Positions 17,601 through 26,162 of a stretch of DNA of 52,488 nt are shown one piece after another. A program made the position numbers and the translations under genes. The notes under the pieces were generated by a model. The model saw only the letters and a list, made by a program, of their open reading frames with translations, did no database searches and was not told the DNA's origin. This stretch comes from Bacteroidales bacterium. GTDB taxonomy: Bacteria > Bacteroidota > Bacteroidia > Bacteroidales > Muribaculaceae. How positions within the stretch are numbered: position 1 is the stretch's first letter; each line of letters starts with the position of its first letter. The stretch covers positions 1 through 52,488 of the forward strand of contig JAAVFS010000014.1 in NCBI GenBank assembly GCA_014800605.1. The letters run 5' to 3'.

Positions 17601-18540
17601 CAAACATGAACTTGGGAGATGGGAGATAGGGGATTACCTTGAAGGAGCCGAGTGAGACTTCGTGGGTGCCGGTCTTCTCGTGGGTGAGGACTACGACATA
17701 GGTGTCGCTGTATGTACCGGCGATGACAGGCACTCCGGTCATCGTGAAGTCCTTGCTGACTGAGGTGCCGCAGGGGATTCCCTCTGTAATCTTGCCGGAG
17801 CCGAACAGCTCGTAATTGGCTGTCTGGTTTTTCAGCTCTATAGTGAAGCCCTCCTCAGATTCGGGGAAATCGATGTCGCCATTGTTTTCGACAGTGACGT
17901 TAAACTTGAATGTGACCTTGCCTTCGGAGTCAGCCTCGAGATTGGTGGTCATCTCCTTGTCCTTGGTGACGGTGGCTGAGAGCGACGGGCGATAAAGTAC
18001 GTTGGCTGTTTCGGCTGTGAATTCGTCGATGTCGAGGTTGTGAACGCGGATGCCGAGGTAGGTACCTTCGGGGACATCGTTGATGGTGACCTTTGTCCAC
18101 TCGGTCACGTCCATGTCGGCGATTATATTTTTATCGGTGCCTTCGAGCATTTTGAAGTCGCTCGATGAAGTGGGTATCTTTGTGATATCAGCGATATTAT
18201 AGATTGTCAGCGTGGGGTCAATGCCGTGTTTACGCACCCAAAGGCTGACCTCGCCTGTCACTGCCGGGGTGATGAGCAGGTCATTATACCCGTAACTTTT
18301 TGAATAGCTGTAATAAGAGTTGAGATACTGGTTGATGGTGATATATCCGCCTGAGTGGCCTCCTTCTTCAGTGGCAGTCATAGTGGCAGATGAATAGCCT
18401 GAAGCTCCGCCGCGCAGCCAGCCTTTGGGGCGGATGCCGGCGTTTTCAAACTGCTCGACGTAGGGGGTCAGCACTTCGGCCGATGCCGACAAGGCTGATG
18501 CCGCAGCCACGAGGGCAGCAAAGAGTAATCTTTTTTTCAT
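14659..18540 (-). CDS. Large secreted protein with carboxypeptidase-regulatory-like repeats and T9SS tail
   Basis: A 1293-aa protein with a signal peptide (about residues 1-21, ending LSASA). The N-terminal part looks like cleaved-adhesin/MAM-type beta-sandwich domains (AGIRPKGWLRGGASGYSS; second unit near AEDFEGEGQPEGM). The central region is Ig-like. About residues 875-1220 contain alternating carboxypeptidase D regulatory-like domains: VTDEFGTPVENVNVSYTS, TLSGTVLSANGTAPTDKVEV, then the same pair again. The C-terminal 70 residues (VSVYAINGTLIATELSHGEQ, then a VYVVAGVKVLVR ending) match a T9SS type A sorting tail. It is probably displayed on or released from the cell surface. No enzymatic motif is seen. 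The function is unknown; adhesion is an inference. Confidence 0.8.
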   Translation of the reverse strand: MKKRLLFAALVAAASALSASAEVLTPYVEQFENAGIRPKGWLRGGASGYSSATMTATEEGGHSGGYITINQYLNSYYSYSKSYGYNDLLITPAVTGEVSLWVRKHGIDPTLTIYNIADITKIPTSSSDFKMLEGTDKNIIADMDVTEWTKVTINDVPEGTYLGIRVHNLDIDEFTAETANVLYRPSLSATVTKDKEMTTNLEADSEGKVTFKFNVTVENNGDIDFPESEEGFTIELKNQTANYELFGSGKITEGIPCGTSVSKDFTMTGVPVIAGTYSDTYVVVLTHEKTGTHEVSLGSFKVIPYLPSPKFMFDAANSANQSNNSDVNITDVITIGAGAAGTSRTLCMWNYGTAPLEVTEISMPEGFTADVTSFTLEPKGKKDITIALSGDAGLKKGTMTFVATDIDDFSYTLQGLVTSEGDYAEDFEGEGQPEGMVIGKNWTITEPVTALKTLADTKYIQCTSSSTYADRFSTPLLSFKEGEKLYFMASKSDNTGSVLKVYTSTDRSNWTLAKTITASTNDDNEHFNVDKPTGQGYGTYEFSLHSVDVPAGECYVQFEAGAVRLDNIHGGKLVDIAHDLYVVNTAIPSAAEVNTRFITNVTLRNLSAKAESDYSVILEVNGEKVAEATETPELAQGADTPFELRYTPHAEGAYKGQFVFLSGTDRVNLGEFEFTVGPEKAEASYQVGDIKITTSDPLNTYYNAQSQIIYRADQLGMDEGVKITGFKFIGYSDSEVTKNVKVWIQNTDVDAFDPNDIVPAEKEDMTLVFDKVYTFPAVGDNATKTYEPTFLVPFSVPFTYEGKSIRIMIEQTDVVEGQDKHHVFFCVDNSVYDYWNDIFDNRVIENKKEYAEDLDDEPSWSVYRAGFPVTFFSVAKDVVVAKGCVTDEFGTPVENVNVSYTSDDVLYSSVTDAKGNYSMNIANVDLTYTFTAKAESDDYETYTKDDVTFDVETEPEAVSDVTLRFADRTATLSGTVLSANGTAPTDKVEVILTAGEKTHATETDADGKYSLTVAELAHTYAIEVKIGGATYHTTAEYNFASKVDTKHFTVDWAPVAATGTVTDEFGAPVDGATISYTSGDVAFSTTTGADGKYALEIDKLSLTYTFMAAADGFDTVTVSDITLDAADAGRDLTLVYTDRTATLSGTVLSAAGAAPTAKIEVTLTAGGKSYTAQADADGKYTVTVPELSDKYDIDVKVGGETLASEKEYAFESKADTKDFVVEWSSISAVEATAAVKVTTGACAIYVEAEAGVSVSVYAINGTLIATELSHGEQMIFNVAPGVYVVAGVKVLVR
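14880..15910 (-). repeat. Tandem repeat of about 171-176 codons in the 1293-aa gene
   Basis: The DNA coding for the VTDEFG plus TLSGTVLS domain pair occurs twice. CCGAACTCGTCGGTCAC is at 15344 and again at 15872 (528 bases apart), and GGTGCGG is at 15121 and 15634 (513 bases apart). Small indels account for the difference. Confidence 0.8.
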
Positions 18541-18601
18541 ATGATAATGGTTTGAGTTGATAATTGTACTTATTGAATTGTCAGTCAGTTGAAAATGTAA
18601 G

Positions 18602-18637
18602 GGGCGGGAAGTTGTGATAGCAGTCAGCTCCCCGCCC
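18602..18637 (-). terminator. GC hairpin between the two T9SS-tail genes
   Basis: A 7-bp stem GGGCGGG/CCCGCCC lies 22 bases past the stop of the 682-aa gene. No strong T run follows, so it may only partly terminate or may shape the mRNA. Confidence 0.5.
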
Positions 18638-18659
18638 GCTTGAGTTGTAAGTATGGGGA

Positions 18660-20708
18660 TTATTTTACAAGTACTTTGTGAGCGGCTCCGTCGGTCGAGG
18701 CTACGATGTAGAGTCCGGGAGCTACGTTGACGGTGGCCTGCATGGCAGCTGTGCGGCCTACAGTGCGCCCGGTGATGTCGGTGACTACGATCTCCCGTCC
18801 GGCAGGATTGTCGATGGTGATTGCTCCGGCTGAGGTGGTCACTGTGAAGGGGGCAGCGTCGGTGGCTACGGTGTCGACTCCGCTCATCTCCACGTCGGGC
18901 ACGCTCTGAGTGTCAGACCATTCGCTGAGCACATAGACAGGTATCATCGAGGCTCCGGGGCGCAGGCGGGCTGCCATCAGGGCGAATGAGTAGCTGTCGC
19001 CGCGCTTGCGGTCGATAGTGGGGCAGTAGTAGGTGGGCGCGTCGAGGCCGTCCTTGATCTCGTTGTAGTGGTAGAGGCTGCGCTGCACGGCATCCTTGGG
19101 CAGATTGACCGAAATCTTCAGGTTGTCCATGAAGAGCCATCCGCCATCGGTGGTCCCGATAGAGAAGCGCACGAGACCCGGCTTGATCTTATATTGCACC
19201 TTAACATGGGTCCAGTCCTTGCCGATGTTCTGCTTGACCTCGCCTCCGGCTCCGAGAGTCCACTGGCTCTGGCCGTCGACTACGCCGGGCACGGCGATCT
19301 GGATATAGGGGCGAACGTCGGCATCGAGGGTGGCGAAGTCAGCTTCGATCGTGATCTCGCCGGTCGACTGGCCGATGGTCATCACGGGCGATAGCAGCTC
19401 GCCATAGTATTCGGTGCCATAGCTTGAGACATAGTTGTGCAGGGCGATACCGCCGTCGATGACCCCACCTTCATACATCACCCAGTTGGCGCGTGACATG
19501 CCGTATTCGTCCATGTCGTACATGCCTATGGCGTTGACATAGGGATTGCCGATCGAGCCTTCGCTGTCGATATTGTCAAATGACTCATCGAGCAGGTCGT
19601 AGGTCTCGTCCTTAAGAGCCGTATGGTCGAGGATGGCCTGGAATCCATAGCCCTCAGCGTTGTAGACGGGATCCCATGAGACGCGGAATCCGTCGGCAGT
19701 CACATCGCTGACCTTGATGCCGTCAGGCACAGTCAGGTCGAGCACTTCGACGAGCTGCGACTCCTCGCTCTTGGCTCCCGAGGGGGCGACGGCGCGTATA
19801 TAATAGTAGTAGACCTTGTCGCGGTTGAGACCCGAGAGGTGGTAAGATGTCTCCTTGACGACTTTGTCGCGGGCTACATATTTGTAGTCGGGGAGCTGGT
19901 CGTCAGTGCCTTCGCGGCGAATGTAGAAGCAGTTGAAGATATAGTGGTCGGCGCCCTCCACTTCTGTCCAGTTGGCTGTGAAACTGTCGCCGGTAAACTC
20001 TGTCCATTTCAGCGCTTTGGGAGCCTCGATATCAGCCTTATACTGCTCGATCTTGATGTCGTCGATCAGCAGCGGGAGTGATTCGGCATAGATCTGGATG
20101 ACAGCATTTTCGGGGCACTCGGTCAGTGTGACATCGACATTGGTCCACTGGAAGCCGTTGACATAGAATGTCTGCTCGGTGCCTGTGGCCGGCAGGAAGT
20201 CGGTCTCGGCCACCCAGCGCACGGTGATTTCGTCATACTCCTGACCCGGCAGCAGTCTGGCGCGGAATGATAGGTAGGCGGTGCCCTGGTCGCGGTGCAG
20301 GTCGAGCTCCGGAGTCTCGAGCTGGCCGGTCATCTTGGTGCCTGTCACAGGGTCGGTATAGTAGCCCAGGCAGACAGCGCCGGCTGCGGGCATCACAGCG
20401 CGGCCACCCCAGCCGGGGGTGTGGGTATAGCTTGAGGGGATCTGATTGTTGGAGTCGTTGATGTATTCGTTGGCCGGATCTTCTTCAGCGCCTCCGGTCA
20501 CGAGTGAGAAGTCCTCTTCGAGGACTACGGTGTAGGTGCGCCCGTCGTCGGGGACAGCCTTGATCGATGTTGAGGGGGTCTCTGCAGTTGCTATTGCATT
20601 TCTGAAGGACTTTTCGAGCGGGATATACTTCCCGGGCAGAGTGTCGGCCGAGGCTACAAGGCCAATTGTAGTCAGCGCTACGGTCAACAGGCTTTTGTAA
20701 GATGTCAT
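18660..20708 (-). CDS. Secreted protein with fibronectin III and choice-of-anchor-J-like domains, T9SS tail
   Basis: A 682-aa protein with a signal peptide (about 1-21, ending VASA). Residues about 60-230 look like a carbohydrate-binding or MAM-like jelly roll (EEDFSLVTGG, then LDLHRDQGTAYLSFRARLLP). Two fibronectin type III domains follow (about 235-330 and 335-400, with GDSFTANWTEVEGADHYIF and TADGFRVSWDPVYNAEGY). A second jelly-roll domain occupies about 380-580 (FDNIDSEGSIGN, GGWLFMDNLKI). The tail (REIVVTDITGRTVGR, then a final APGLYIVASTDG segment) is T9SS type A. No catalytic motif is seen. It shares strand and architecture with the 1293-aa gene, so the pair may act together at the surface. 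Confidence 0.8.
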   Translation of the reverse strand: MTSYKSLLTVALTTIGLVASADTLPGKYIPLEKSFRNAIATAETPSTSIKAVPDDGRTYTVVLEEDFSLVTGGAEEDPANEYINDSNNQIPSSYTHTPGWGGRAVMPAAGAVCLGYYTDPVTGTKMTGQLETPELDLHRDQGTAYLSFRARLLPGQEYDEITVRWVAETDFLPATGTEQTFYVNGFQWTNVDVTLTECPENAVIQIYAESLPLLIDDIKIEQYKADIEAPKALKWTEFTGDSFTANWTEVEGADHYIFNCFYIRREGTDDQLPDYKYVARDKVVKETSYHLSGLNRDKVYYYYIRAVAPSGAKSEESQLVEVLDLTVPDGIKVSDVTADGFRVSWDPVYNAEGYGFQAILDHTALKDETYDLLDESFDNIDSEGSIGNPYVNAIGMYDMDEYGMSRANWVMYEGGVIDGGIALHNYVSSYGTEYYGELLSPVMTIGQSTGEITIEADFATLDADVRPYIQIAVPGVVDGQSQWTLGAGGEVKQNIGKDWTHVKVQYKIKPGLVRFSIGTTDGGWLFMDNLKISVNLPKDAVQRSLYHYNEIKDGLDAPTYYCPTIDRKRGDSYSFALMAARLRPGASMIPVYVLSEWSDTQSVPDVEMSGVDTVATDAAPFTVTTSAGAITIDNPAGREIVVTDITGRTVGRTAAMQATVNVAPGLYIVASTDGAAHKVLVK

Positions 20709-20818
20709 GATTTTATGATGGATTGAATTGTTTATTGGAAATTGTAAGATGCTTTAGACTTTGATGCTACACTGCTGATTGTGATGATAACCTATAACTA
20801 AACTTTTTAACATGTGTG

Positions 20819-20849
20819 CAAATGTATAAGTAAATATCCTTACCTGCAA
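20819..20849 (-). promoter_or_regulatory. Promoter of the 682-aa gene
   Basis: On the minus strand TTG (20849-20847), a 20-base spacer and TACATTTG (20826-20819) form a good Bacteroidetes promoter. The leader is about 105 bases. Confidence 0.7.
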
Positions 20850-21077
20850 GAAGATTTCATAAAAATTGCAAATTTATGTGGAAATTGTAATCAAGAACCC
20901 GATTTTATTGTCATAATTTCGGCTCGTGAGTGGATAAGTGCTAAAATTATTCATATAATTCGGCTTTTCGAGGCCCATGGCAGCTCAATCGCGTGCTATT
21001 ATATATAATAATGTGTATTACTCTCTAATAAGAAAATTATGATATAATGCGCATGATTAACAATAATTAACAAAATA

Positions 21078-21111
21078 TTTGCTTCAGTGTTCCGACTAAC
21101 TGCTACTTTTG
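21078..21111 (+). promoter_or_regulatory. Promoter of the PUL (susC)
   Basis: TTTG (21078-21081), a 22-base spacer and TACTTTTG (21104-21111) match the Bacteroidetes -33/-7 pattern, with a spacer slightly over the usual 19-21. The leader to susC is about 120 bases. Confidence 0.7.
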
Positions 21112-21118
21112 TAAAAAA

Positions 21119-21136
21119 CTATTAAATATTTAATAG
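21119..21136. promoter_or_regulatory. Perfect 18-bp palindrome at the PUL transcription start
   Basis: CTATTAAATATTTAATAG is a perfect inverted repeat starting about 7 bases after the -7 box, at or just after the predicted +1. It could be an operator or a weak 5' hairpin. No regulator in the window is a candidate to bind it. Confidence 0.5.
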
Positions 21137-21238
21137 TGTAGAGCCCCTTTAGAGATTCAGGATAGATGCCTCAGAAGACTTCTATCACCATGAAATAAAT
21201 AGTAAATCAATCATTTAGTAACCTTAAATCCATTTTCT

Positions 21239-24200
21239 ATGCGCGCTAAAAGCGAAAAATGTACGAAGAGCATAATCGGGCGTATCCAGTCAGTTCTGGT
21301 AGCGCTTTCTATGCTTCTTGTGTGCTCCTTTACAGTAGCGGCTCAGACGCAGGTGACAGGTGTCGTGACAGATGAGTCAGGCGAACCGCTTGCGGGTGTA
21401 TCCGTTCTTGTCAAAGGCAGCAGTGTCGGCACTTCGACCAATATTGATGGTGAATATGCCTTGAATGCTCCGGCAGAGGCTACGCTGACGTTCACATACG
21501 TCGGAATGGCTCCCGCTAAATTCCAACTCGCTCCCGGACAGACCAAACTCAATGTGGTCATGAAGGAAGATGTTACCAATCTCGATGAAGTAGTCGTAGT
21601 AGGCTACGGTCAGCAGAAGAAGATCACAATGACAGGTGCTGTATCTCAGGTAAGTTCCAAGGATATTACCAAGACTGTCGGTACCAATCTGTCGCAGTCG
21701 CTCGTCGGTAAGCTCCCCGGCATGATCACCATGCAGAGCAACGGCCGCCCCGGCAATGACGGTGTGTCGCTCCTCGTGCGCGGCTATTCATCTTATAATG
21801 ATGCCGGCACAGTGCTCGTGATCGTCGACGGCGTCGAGCGCGGCTCTGACGGTCTTGCCTCGATCGACCCCAACGAAGTAGAGTCAATCTCTGTCCTCAA
21901 GGATGCTGCTTCTTGCGCCATCTACGGTATGAAGGCTTCCAATGGCGTTATCATCATCACCACCAAGCGTGGTGCCGAGGGTAAGGCTACCATCAACTAC
22001 CGTGGAACTGTGACTCTCAACCGTCCCACCGGTCTCCCCAAGATGATGAATGGTCTGCAGTACATGCAGTGGTACAACCTCGCTCAGACCCTCGACGGCG
22101 TCGATCCCGAGAATGTACACTTCACCCCCGACATGCTCGCTGCTGTCAACAACGGTGACATCACCGACGGCATCGAAGACACCGACTGGACCTCTACAAT
22201 GAAAAAGACCACTCTGAACACTCAGCACAACCTGACTATCAGCGGTGGTACTACCAATGCCCACTACTTCCTCTCAGGTGGCTTCCTGAAGCAGAACGGT
22301 ACCCTCGAGGGCCAGAGCTATCAGCGCGGCAACTTCCGCTCCAACGTCGACGCCAAGATCGCTGACATGTTTGATATCCAGTTCAATGCAGCCGGTATCG
22401 TAGCTGACTCTCACTATCCCTCAGGCCAGACTTATGCTACCACCTATGGTGGCTATTCGCTTGAGAACCAGATGCTCTACTCAGCTCCCTACGTTCCCAA
22501 GGTCTACTACAACGCCAACAATCCCGACGATCCCAACAACGGCATGCCCACCTCAGGCTTCCGTAACACCGGCCACAACCCCGAGTATGCCGCCGGCCAC
22601 TCAGGCTTCATGGACAGCCGCCGTGTGACTATCAACACCGCCGGCCGTGTAGACTGGAACGCTCCCTTCCTCAAAGGCTTCAAGGCATCGTTCTTCTTCA
22701 GCTGGGACTGGTATGACCTCCAGAGCAAGACATTCGCTTACGGCTACAACGTAATGTCATGGAACCCCTCCACAAAGGCTTACTCTAAGCTGCTTGCCCC
22801 CAACCTCCTTGAGGATGGTAACATGAGTATCGGCGACCAGAAGCAGCAGAAAGTCGTGATCCGCCCCTCGATCAGCTATAACAATAAGTTTGGCCGCCAC
22901 GAGGTCAGCGCCCTCTTCCTCTATGAGCAGACTAAAATCAAGAGCTCAAGAATGGGTGCCAGCCGTCGCGATTTCGCCCTCTTCGATCTGCCCTACCTCT
23001 CGTTCGGCCAGACCAACGACAGCAATGTCAACAACGCCAACAACGAAAGCGCCGGCAAATCAGCATCTGAAGGCTTCGCCGGTCGCATAAGCTATAACTA
23101 CGACGAGAAATACCTCGCTGACGTTTCATTCCGTTATGACGGCTCTTATCTCTTTGCTCCCGGCAAGCGCTGGGGCTTCTTCCCCTCGGTATCAGCCGGC
23201 TGGGTAGTGTCTCGCGAAGACTGGTTCAAGGAGTGGACCGACAAAATCGACTTCCTCAAGATCCGTGGATCAATCGGTAAGACCGGTAATGACAATGTGA
23301 CCGCATGGCTCTATCGCCAGCAGTATCTCGCATCATTAGGCACAGCCGCTTTCGGTACGACTCCCGCTACCGGCACCACACTGTCGCCCACAAATGTCTA
23401 CCTCCAGAGCGACCTGACATGGGAAAAGACCAACTCTTATGATATCGGTTTCGAACTCACCATGTGGAATGGCCTCCTCGGTGTCGAATTCGACTACTTC
23501 TACAAGTACACCTACGACATCCTCACAGGCGTCGGTTCAGCCTACGCTCCCTCTCTTGCCGGCAACTATCCCTCAATCGACAACAAGGGTGAGTTTGACA
23601 ACCGCGGTCTTGAGCTCGTGCTTCGCCACACCAACCGCGTAGGTAAAGTCAACTACAACATCAATGCCAACGTAACCTGGGCACACAACCGCATCCTTAG
23701 CCGCACTGAGAGCGCCGGCGTACTTCCCTGGCAGAGCCGCCTCGGATCGTCAATCGGCGACGTATGGGGCTTCAAGACAGCCGGTCTCTATCAGACACAG
23801 GAGCAGCTCGACAATATGCCCAAACCCATCGGCCAGACACCCCGCCTCGGTGACATCATTTATGTCGACATCAACGGCGACGGCAAGATCACATCTGAAG
23901 ACCAGGTGAAGATCGCCCGCAACCAGATCCCTGAAATGATGTTCGCCCTCAATGCCGAGGCAAGCTGGAACGGCTTTGACTTCTCACTCCAGCTGCAGGG
24001 CGCGGCTCTCGCCAGCAAGATGCTCGGCTCAGGCGTATCCGACATGTGCCCGCTGACACGCCCCTGGTATGGCAACTGGGACAACTCACCCCTCTACCTC
24101 GTGGAAGGCTCATGGCGTCCTGACAACCCCAACGCGGAGTATCCCCGCCTGTCAGTAGCCGGCAACGCTCAGAATGGCTACATCTCCGACTTCTGGAAAC

Positions 24201-24424
24201 GCAACGGCGCTTACCTGCGACTCAAGAACCTCACCATCGGCTACACCATCCCGACCAAGCTGACCAAGAAGGCCGGAATGAGCAATGTACGCTTCTTCGC
24301 TTCTGGCGTAAACCTCTTCACCATCACCGATTTCAAATATCTTGATCCCGAAGGTGGCAACTACGCATGGGCTTTCTACCCGCAGCAGCGCACCTTCACA
24401 TTTGGTCTTGACCTCTCTTTCTAA
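21239..24424 (+). CDS. susC: SusC/RagA family TonB-linked outer-membrane transporter
   Basis: A 1061-aa outer-membrane barrel that imports oligosaccharides using TonB energy. After a long signal peptide (to about residue 36, VAAQ) comes a carboxypeptidase-D-regulatory-like domain (about 37-110, VTGVVTDESGEPLAGVSVLV). A TonB-interacting stretch (DEVVVVGYGQQKK) is followed by the plug (about 130-240, with SLVGKLPGMIT, SVLKDAASCAIYGMKASNG and VIIITTKRG) and the barrel, ending in an aromatic residue (FGLDLSF). The length is typical for SusC. It is the first gene of the PUL and 32 bases before susD. It would form the pedal-bin complex with SusD. Confidence 0.96.
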   Translation: MRAKSEKCTKSIIGRIQSVLVALSMLLVCSFTVAAQTQVTGVVTDESGEPLAGVSVLVKGSSVGTSTNIDGEYALNAPAEATLTFTYVGMAPAKFQLAPGQTKLNVVMKEDVTNLDEVVVVGYGQQKKITMTGAVSQVSSKDITKTVGTNLSQSLVGKLPGMITMQSNGRPGNDGVSLLVRGYSSYNDAGTVLVIVDGVERGSDGLASIDPNEVESISVLKDAASCAIYGMKASNGVIIITTKRGAEGKATINYRGTVTLNRPTGLPKMMNGLQYMQWYNLAQTLDGVDPENVHFTPDMLAAVNNGDITDGIEDTDWTSTMKKTTLNTQHNLTISGGTTNAHYFLSGGFLKQNGTLEGQSYQRGNFRSNVDAKIADMFDIQFNAAGIVADSHYPSGQTYATTYGGYSLENQMLYSAPYVPKVYYNANNPDDPNNGMPTSGFRNTGHNPEYAAGHSGFMDSRRVTINTAGRVDWNAPFLKGFKASFFFSWDWYDLQSKTFAYGYNVMSWNPSTKAYSKLLAPNLLEDGNMSIGDQKQQKVVIRPSISYNNKFGRHEVSALFLYEQTKIKSSRMGASRRDFALFDLPYLSFGQTNDSNVNNANNESAGKSASEGFAGRISYNYDEKYLADVSFRYDGSYLFAPGKRWGFFPSVSAGWVVSREDWFKEWTDKIDFLKIRGSIGKTGNDNVTAWLYRQQYLASLGTAAFGTTPATGTTLSPTNVYLQSDLTWEKTNSYDIGFELTMWNGLLGVEFDYFYKYTYDILTGVGSAYAPSLAGNYPSIDNKGEFDNRGLELVLRHTNRVGKVNYNINANVTWAHNRILSRTESAGVLPWQSRLGSSIGDVWGFKTAGLYQTQEQLDNMPKPIGQTPRLGDIIYVDINGDGKITSEDQVKIARNQIPEMMFALNAEASWNGFDFSLQLQGAALASKMLGSGVSDMCPLTRPWYGNWDNSPLYLVEGSWRPDNPNAEYPRLSVAGNAQNGYISDFWKRNGAYLRLKNLTIGYTIPTKLTKKAGMSNVRFFASGVNLFTITDFKYLDPEGGNYAWAFYPQQRTFTFGLDLSF

Positions 24425-24456
24425 ATGTCAGTCAACCATAAATCTAAGAAAACGAT

Positions 24457-26136
24457 ATGAAAAAATATATATTAGGACTAATTGCCTCGGCAGCTATCGC
24501 TCTCCCGGCCTGTGATACCCTCGACGTGGATCCTACCGGCTATTACAGTGAGAACGTAGCCTACGCCTCTGTAGACAACCTTGACATGACCGTCAAGAAT
24601 TTCTACGGCATGTTCCATGCTTTTGCCGACATCGAGACCGGTAAAGGACTCACCTCTATCACCGATGGTGCCACTGACCTCCTGAAAGGGTCTTGGTACA
24701 ATGTGGATGGCGGCGCTTTCAATAAGATGTTCTTCCAGGACAACTATATCACCGTGACAGGTGGCGACTTCCGCTCCAACTGGAGCTCGATGTACAATTA
24801 CATCCGTCTGCTCAATCAGTTCCTCTGGGACTACGAGCGCGGCATGATCAAGCTCCCCGAAAGCGACGTGAAAGCCCGTATCGCCGAGGCACGCTTCCTG
24901 CGCGCACTCGCCTATCAGGAACTCATCCAGCGTCATGGCGGCGTAATCCTGCGCCTCGTCGACGGCGGTGTCGATGACCACAACAAAAACAACAAGGCCC
25001 GCTCTACCGAAGCAGAAAGCTGGGACTTCGTCATCAACGAGTACACCGAAATCGCCGATATGCTCCCCACAGAGTGGCCCTCAGCCGATGCAGGCCGTAT
25101 CACAAAAGGCGCCGCCCTCGGCTTCAAGGCCCGCGCTGCCCTCTACGCCAAGCGTTGGGACGACGCTATCGCGGCATCTGATGAGCTCTTCGCCCTCAAC
25201 AAGTATAGCCTTATGCCAGGCTCGACAGCCGCTCAGTATGAGCTCATCTTCACTACCCCCAACAACTCTGAGCTCATCCAGCCCGTCTACTTCCAGGTCG
25301 GCAACAAGCAGCACTCGTGGAATACATGGGTAGGTCCTCTCAGCGAGTCAATTCTCGTAGTCAATCAGGAGAGTGGCGCAGCCATCACTCCGACCGAAGA
25401 GTATGCAAGCCAGTTTGAAATCAGTGTCAACGGCAACTGGGAAGCATTCGACTGGGACAACCTCGCCAGCTACGGCAACAAACCATTCGACAACCGCGAC
25501 CCCCGCTTCTACTACAGCATCCTCTATCCCGGTGCTACCTGGAAAGGTCGCACAATCGAGATCTGGGACGGTGGTGCCGACGAGGGCATGACATACTCAG
25601 CCCTCCCCAAGGACGACAATGTCCACAAGACCACTACCGGCTATCTCATCCGCAAATTCTTGACCAGCAAGGAGTATAACTACACCAACATACTCTCCGA
25701 CCAGCTTTGGCCCGAAATGCGTCTCGCTGAGATCTACCTCATCCGCTCTGAGGCTTACGCCCGCAAAGGCGAGTGGGCTAAGGCCTACACCGACCTCAAT
25801 GCGATCCGTGCTCGCGTGGGACTTTCAGCCAAGGCCGCCGCTTCTGACTGGGACGGCTATCTCGCCGACCTTCAGAAGGAGCGCATCTGCGAGCTCGGCC
25901 TCGAAGGCCACCGCTACTTTGACCTCGTGCGCTGGGACAAAACCCAGGAAGTGCTCAACGGCACCCGTGCCCATGGCATCCACACCATAAAAGCCGCTGA
26001 CGGCACCCTCAGCTACGAAGTGATCGAAGTAGACCTCGCTGACCGCAAATTCCCCAAAAAGTATTCTATCTGTCCCATCCCCTACGCTGAGGTTCAGAAC
26101 AACATACTTTGCGAGCAGAACGACCTTTGGAAGTAA
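24457..26136 (+). CDS. susD: SusD/RagB family glycan-binding lipoprotein
   Basis: A 559-aa lipoprotein (lipobox LPAC, Cys19) of the SusD/RagB family. It is surface-exposed and caps the SusC barrel to capture oligosaccharide. Family features include the N-terminal DTLDVDPTG, the TPR-like helices (ARFLRALAYQELIQRHGGV, AAALGFKARAALYAKRWDDA) and the C-terminal block with EMRLAEIYLIRSEAYARKGE, LNAIRARVGL and RICELGLEGHRYFDLVRW. The length is typical. It lies between susC and the DUF5018 gene with short gaps, so it is co-transcribed. Confidence 0.96.
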   Translation: MKKYILGLIASAAIALPACDTLDVDPTGYYSENVAYASVDNLDMTVKNFYGMFHAFADIETGKGLTSITDGATDLLKGSWYNVDGGAFNKMFFQDNYITVTGGDFRSNWSSMYNYIRLLNQFLWDYERGMIKLPESDVKARIAEARFLRALAYQELIQRHGGVILRLVDGGVDDHNKNNKARSTEAESWDFVINEYTEIADMLPTEWPSADAGRITKGAALGFKARAALYAKRWDDAIAASDELFALNKYSLMPGSTAAQYELIFTTPNNSELIQPVYFQVGNKQHSWNTWVGPLSESILVVNQESGAAITPTEEYASQFEISVNGNWEAFDWDNLASYGNKPFDNRDPRFYYSILYPGATWKGRTIEIWDGGADEGMTYSALPKDDNVHKTTTGYLIRKFLTSKEYNYTNILSDQLWPEMRLAEIYLIRSEAYARKGEWAKAYTDLNAIRARVGLSAKAAASDWDGYLADLQKERICELGLEGHRYFDLVRWDKTQEVLNGTRAHGIHTIKAADGTLSYEVIEVDLADRKFPKKYSICPIPYAEVQNNILCEQNDLWK

Positions 26137-26162
26137 TCCTGAATCAATAAACACAATCAATC

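Larger units (their letters stand above)
20709..21238. other. AT-rich divergent intergenic region with promoters for both sides
   Basis: This 530-base gap separates the T9SS-tail genes (minus) from the PUL (plus). It is far more AT-rich than its surroundings. It holds a minus-strand promoter near 20819-20849, a plus-strand promoter near 21078-21111 and a perfect palindrome at 21119-21136. The short open frame at 20814-21008 has no support as a gene. No regulator gene is present. Confidence 0.75.

Noticed and set aside
20814-21008. 64-codon open frame in the PUL intergenic region
   Set aside because: It overlaps the promoter of the minus-strand gene, is AT-rich and shows no signal peptide or domain.
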